DNA of 17,074 nt from the NCBI GenBank assembly GCA_964611635.1, contig CAZTAS010000142.1, positions 1 through 17,074 of the forward strand, given 5' to 3'. The first letter of the stretch is position 1. Each line of letters begins with the position of its first letter. The position numbers were made by a program, and so were the translations under genes. Shown piece after piece: positions 14,249-17,074 of the stretch. The DNA comes from JAFDED01 sp964611635 (GTDB lineage: Bacteria; Desulfobacterota; JAFDED01). The notes under the pieces were generated by a model. The model saw nothing but the letters and a program-made list of their open reading frames with translations, searched no databases and was not told where the DNA came from.

Positions 14249-15874
14249 ATGAAGTTCCATTACAACCGGAAAAGGGAATGGAAAGCAGCAGCTCAGCGCT
14301 CCGCAGTCATGACCACTCGCGGAATGGTGGCTACCAGCCAGCCCCTAGCCACCCAGACTGGCCTGCGCGTGCTAAGAGAAGGAGGCAACGCCGTAGATGC
14401 GGCCGTGGCGGCTGCGGCGGTATTGTGTGTGGTAGAGCCCTTTTCAACGGGGATAGGCGGCGATATGTTCATGTTGATTTACCACGGCCCCACTGGTGCA
14501 CTGCACGGGTTGAACGCTAGCGGCCGAGCTCCGCGCGGGATCTCAATTGAGGCCTTGCAACGTCTGGGATACAAAAGCATGCCCACCACCGGGATGATCC
14601 CGGTAACCGTGCCCGGTGCACTGGATGGTTGGTCAGAGGCGCTGGAGAAGTTCGGCTCATGGCCCTTGTCCCGCGTGCTGGAAGATGCCATTAGTTACGC
14701 GGAGGAGGGTTTTCCGGTTTCCGAAGTGATCAGTGGCGGGTGGGAGGCCAGTATCCCCCTGCTGAGTTCCCATCCCTCTTCAGCCTCCGCGTACCTGACG
14801 GATGGCCGGGCCCCTCGGCCGGGGCAGCGGTTCGTCAACCAGGATCTGGCCCGAACCTTCCGTCTGATTGCCGACGGTGGCAAAGACGTATTTTATCGGG
14901 GCGAAATCGGCCGGTCCATCGTCGAATTTTCGCATCGGAACGGGGGGTATCTCTCTTTAGAGGACCTTGAGAATCATCGTTCCACGTGGGTGAAGCCCAT
15001 CTCAACGGATTATCGTGGGCATACTCTGGTGGAACTCCCACCCAACGGGCAAGGGCTGGCCGCCATCGAGATCCTGAACATTATGGAGGGCTACGACGTA
15101 ACCGCCATGGGCCATAACAGCATTGAGTATCTCCATCTGCTGCTGGAAGCCATCAAGGTGGCATTTGCAGACAGGAACACCTACATCACCGACCCTGAGT
15201 TTCGCCGTATCCCGGTGGAATGGTTGGCCTCAAAACCATATGCTGAGCTCAGAAGGAAAGGCATCGACCCGAGAAGAGCAGCAACGTCCGTCCAGGCGGG
15301 ACCCGCTGAGCCCATTTCCGACACCATTTACCTTACAGTCATGGACAGGGAGCGAACGGCGGTTTCCTTCATCAACAGCCTTTTCCATAAGTTCGGCTCG
15401 GGCATGGTGGTTTCAGGCACCGGAATCATCCTCCAGAACCGAGGTTCCTCCTTTTCACTGGATCCTGAGCATTTCAACGCCCTGGAGCCGGGGAAAAGGC
15501 CCATGCACACCATCATTCCGGCCATGGTCTTTCGTGACGGGAAGTTCTGGATGAGCTTCGGGGTCATGGGAGGAGACATGCAGCCTCAGGGTCACGCCCA
15601 GGTTTTCATGAATATCGTTGATTTTGGCCTCAACATCCAGGAGGCCATAGACGCCCCACGCGTACGGTACCAGGGATATAACAAGATCGATCTGGAGGAG
15701 GGAATCCCTGAAGAGATCCGGCAGGCGCTGACGGAGCGAGGGCACGAAACGGACTTACTACCGGGTGATACAAATCAATTTGGAGGCGGCCAGGGGATCA
15801 TATGGGATGACTCCCAGGACGTGCTTTTAGGGGGCTCCGACCGTCGAAAGGACGGGTGTGCCGCCGGTTATTAA
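14249..15874 (+). CDS. Gamma-glutamyltransferase-family Ntn hydrolase, cytoplasmic form
   Basis: A 541-residue protein of the gamma-glutamyltranspeptidase / class IV cephalosporin acylase family, which cleaves itself before a threonine that then becomes the nucleophile. Visible features: GGNAVDAAVAAA (45-56), NASGRAPRG (89-97), the candidate processing site ISDT (T359), INSLFHKFGSGM (375-386), PGKRPMHT (414-421) and the MGGDMQPQGH block (440-449) typical of the QPQGH subgroup. There is no signal peptide, unlike periplasmic E. coli-type enzymes, so it probably acts inside the cell, on glutathione-like or other gamma-glutamyl or acyl-amide compounds. GGAGG stands 8 bases before the ATG at 14249; an upstream in-frame GTG at 14234 is inside the binding site and is rejected. 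The gene stands alone. By eye, T359 is followed by IYLTVMD, one residue longer than the E. coli spacing, as in the DTxxLTV subgroup. Confidence 0.87.
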   Translation: MKFHYNRKREWKAAAQRSAVMTTRGMVATSQPLATQTGLRVLREGGNAVDAAVAAAAVLCVVEPFSTGIGGDMFMLIYHGPTGALHGLNASGRAPRGISIEALQRLGYKSMPTTGMIPVTVPGALDGWSEALEKFGSWPLSRVLEDAISYAEEGFPVSEVISGGWEASIPLLSSHPSSASAYLTDGRAPRPGQRFVNQDLARTFRLIADGGKDVFYRGEIGRSIVEFSHRNGGYLSLEDLENHRSTWVKPISTDYRGHTLVELPPNGQGLAAIEILNIMEGYDVTAMGHNSIEYLHLLLEAIKVAFADRNTYITDPEFRRIPVEWLASKPYAELRRKGIDPRRAATSVQAGPAEPISDTIYLTVMDRERTAVSFINSLFHKFGSGMVVSGTGIILQNRGSSFSLDPEHFNALEPGKRPMHTIIPAMVFRDGKFWMSFGVMGGDMQPQGHAQVFMNIVDFGLNIQEAIDAPRVRYQGYNKIDLEEGIPEEIRQALTERGHETDLLPGDTNQFGGGQGIIWDDSQDVLLGGSDRRKDGCAAGY

Positions 15875-16256
15875 GAGGCAAGTACTGTCGGCGACACCGC
15901 ACATCTCTCGGCCCGAAATCCGGCCACAATGTTCATTTCCGATTGATAATCATCGGTCGCCGCTTTTACTTGATACAGCTTCTAAAATATTGAGTGGCAG
16001 GGCGATAAGGCGGGTGGCCCTTTTAAGTTTTTCCTTGACATGCTTATTTTTAAGGCATAGATTTGATATATATCCTAAGACCGAAAAGTTTAATATCATT
16101 AATGTAATCAGTTGAACCCGGCTCATTATAGAAAGAGCTCCAAGCTCTAAAACCACCGTGATTAATCCTTATCACCAGTCCATGTTCTCATCTTCCTTTC
16201 AGTCATAACCTCTGGCGGATACAATTACAAGTTTGTTTGGGCAATCGTAAAGAAAG
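15875..16256. other. Intergenic region between the transferase and the nuclease-like gene
   Basis: No gene is visible. An 85-codon plus frame (15858-16115) overlaps the end of the transferase gene and has no coding character. A 6-bp inverted repeat (AGAGCT/AGCTCT, 16134-16148) and a weak stem around 15940-15957 are the only structures. Composition turns AT-rich towards the right, matching the following gene. Confidence 0.5.
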
Positions 16257-17027
16257 ATGAAAATAAAGAATAAAAAGGAAATTGAAAAGAGGCTGATTAG
16301 AGAATTCTTGGAATTTATGAATTATCGCGTTTTAAACCTCAAAACAAATGAAAAACCAGATGTACAAGCTACTGTTGAGATGGGTGAAAAAAGGCTGAAA
16401 ATCGGGGTAGAGCATACGGATTATTATGTTGATACAAAGCCTGGAGAATCATCTCCTGGCAAACAACTTGCTTCCACATGGCGCCAAGTGCAAACCAGTA
16501 TACGCCGCAGAATCAGCCATAGGCCAATATTACAGCATATTACCGGGTTAGTTGCTTTCAAACGGAATAGATCCCTACCTTTACGTCATGCAAATGATCT
16601 TGCCAAGGAACTTGTTCAATTGGCACAAGATTACTCAGTTAATCATTCTGGTGAACGGACTATTACGAAATTTTTATCAAATTTTCCTTTGCTTAATGCT
16701 TATATCTCGAAGGTTATTCTTATAAAAACTGATTGCCGCAATGTCTCATGGGAGTGTATCAATGTTAACGCTTCTTCCATAGGAGTTTCAGCAGATGAAA
16801 TATCATTAATTGTTTCGCAAAAGGCTCCAAAAAGCTTCAAATACTGCAGAGCACAATTAGATGAACTCTGGCTCGTAATCACTGCATCTGCTTCCACAAT
16901 TTTTCAATCTACTGGCCCTTGTGCAGACCTAGTTTATTGGGAATCTCCTCCATTAGAGGCTGCATGCCGTTCTACTGCATTTGATCGCATTTTTTTTTGG
17001 GACCGAATATACAACTGGTATCAGTAG
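16257..17027 (+). CDS. PD-(D/E)XK nuclease-like protein of unknown family
   Basis: This 256-residue protein is not one I can name. After an N-terminal lysine-rich helix, NEKPDVQA (31-38) is followed by KIGVEHTDYY (48-57). The P34-D35 ... E52-x-T54 pattern with a hydrophobic strand before the glutamate resembles the core of PD-(D/E)XK phosphodiesterases in which the final lysine is replaced, and the GVEHT form recalls predicted nucleases with IGIExT. Later LDELWLVITA, followed near the end by FDRIFFWDR, recalls the C-terminal strand-helix part of such predicted nucleases. Function as a restriction or defence nuclease is therefore only inferred. The gene is visibly AT-richer than its left neighbours and uses many A/T-ending codons, suggesting transfer. 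The ribosome binding site is weak (AAAGAAAG abutting the ATG). Its TAG stop lies within a sequence resembling an insertion-sequence end, so the C-terminus may be altered. Confidence 0.5.
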   Translation: MKIKNKKEIEKRLIREFLEFMNYRVLNLKTNEKPDVQATVEMGEKRLKIGVEHTDYYVDTKPGESSPGKQLASTWRQVQTSIRRRISHRPILQHITGLVAFKRNRSLPLRHANDLAKELVQLAQDYSVNHSGERTITKFLSNFPLLNAYISKVILIKTDCRNVSWECINVNASSIGVSADEISLIVSQKAPKSFKYCRAQLDELWLVITASASTIFQSTGPCADLVYWESPPLEAACRSTAFDRIFFWDRIYNWYQ

Positions 17028-17074
17028 TGTCCGGTTAAGATAATTACGAATATCCCGAAACGCCCCCCAATTGC
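17025..17074. mobile_element. Possible end of an insertion sequence at the window edge
   Basis: The string TAGTGTCCGGTTAA (17025-17038) resembles the terminal inverted repeat of some insertion sequences of the IS4/IS1634 type that I recall from anaerobic bacteria. Only about 50 bases are visible, there is no transposase in the window and the other end is not seen, so this cannot be confirmed here. Confidence 0.3.

Noticed and set aside
15936..15960. GATTGATAATCATC stretch resembling part of a Fur box
   Set aside because: Only a half-site level of similarity, and it lies downstream of a gene rather than at a promoter.
15858..16115. 85-codon plus-strand frame after the gamma-glutamyltransferase-family gene
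   Set aside because: It overlaps the preceding gene end, has no ribosome binding site and reads as random hydrophobic sequence in AT-rich DNA.

Overview
The window reads like a stretch of chromosome from an anaerobic, strictly respiratory or syntrophic bacterium of the Desulfobacterota (former Deltaproteobacteria) type. This is an inference from gene content: a dicarboxyl-type acyl-CoA dehydrogenase next to a sodium-pump-type decarboxylase/carboxyltransferase alpha subunit, a PduO-type cobalamin adenosyltransferase, a DUF2284 cysteine-rich protein and a TusA-like protein with the CPxT active site common in that group. No rRNA, tRNA, CRISPR array, phage gene or complete transposase was found.

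Layout. Positions 174-1352 carry a leftward pair: a TusA-like sulfur carrier and a ThiF/MoeB-type adenylyltransferase. Positions 1353-2544 are AT-rich, without a convincing full gene, but with several hairpins and one small lipoprotein-like frame. Positions 2545-5347 hold the metabolic centre: a glutaryl-CoA dehydrogenase-like enzyme and the alpha subunit of a biotin-dependent decarboxylase or carboxyltransferase, both with strong ribosome binding sites and with a good promoter candidate upstream. Downstream lies a pair of related inverted REP-like palindromes (5468-5496 and 5584-5606). Then come a leftward SAM methyltransferase with a perfect palindrome just before its start, a rightward cobalamin adenosyltransferase and PIG-L/LmbE deacetylase, and a convergent leftward GT39/ArnT-like membrane glycosyltransferase. 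Divergent from the latter is a branched-chain aminotransferase (ilvE). Two leftward genes follow: a DUF2284 protein and a solitary CheR-type methyltransferase. Small genes follow (an SH3/KOW-like 61-residue protein and a 56-residue double zinc-ribbon protein) with decayed coding sequence between them, then a cytoplasmic gamma-glutamyltransferase-family enzyme. The right end is AT-rich and holds a PD-(D/E)XK nuclease-like gene whose stop codon lies inside a sequence resembling an insertion-sequence end.

How the genes fit together. The clearest functional unit is the dehydrogenase/decarboxylase pair. The dehydrogenase has the arginine expected to bind the free carboxylate of glutaryl-CoA, and a valine rather than tyrosine before the catalytic glutamate, the pattern described for non-decarboxylating glutaryl-CoA dehydrogenases of anaerobes. 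The product, glutaconyl-CoA, would then be decarboxylated by a separate membrane complex whose alpha subunit is the next gene. This fits anaerobic degradation of aromatic compounds, glutarate or some amino acids. The other partners (beta, gamma, delta subunits, electron-transfer flavoprotein) are not in the window. The remaining genes are mostly single-gene housekeeping or accessory units. No clearly new multi-gene system is visible; the least explained items are the nuclease-like gene at the right edge, the decayed cysteine-rich stretch around 13.1-13.7 kb, the glycosyltransferase lacking its expected first catalytic aspartate, and the paired palindromes at 5.5 kb.
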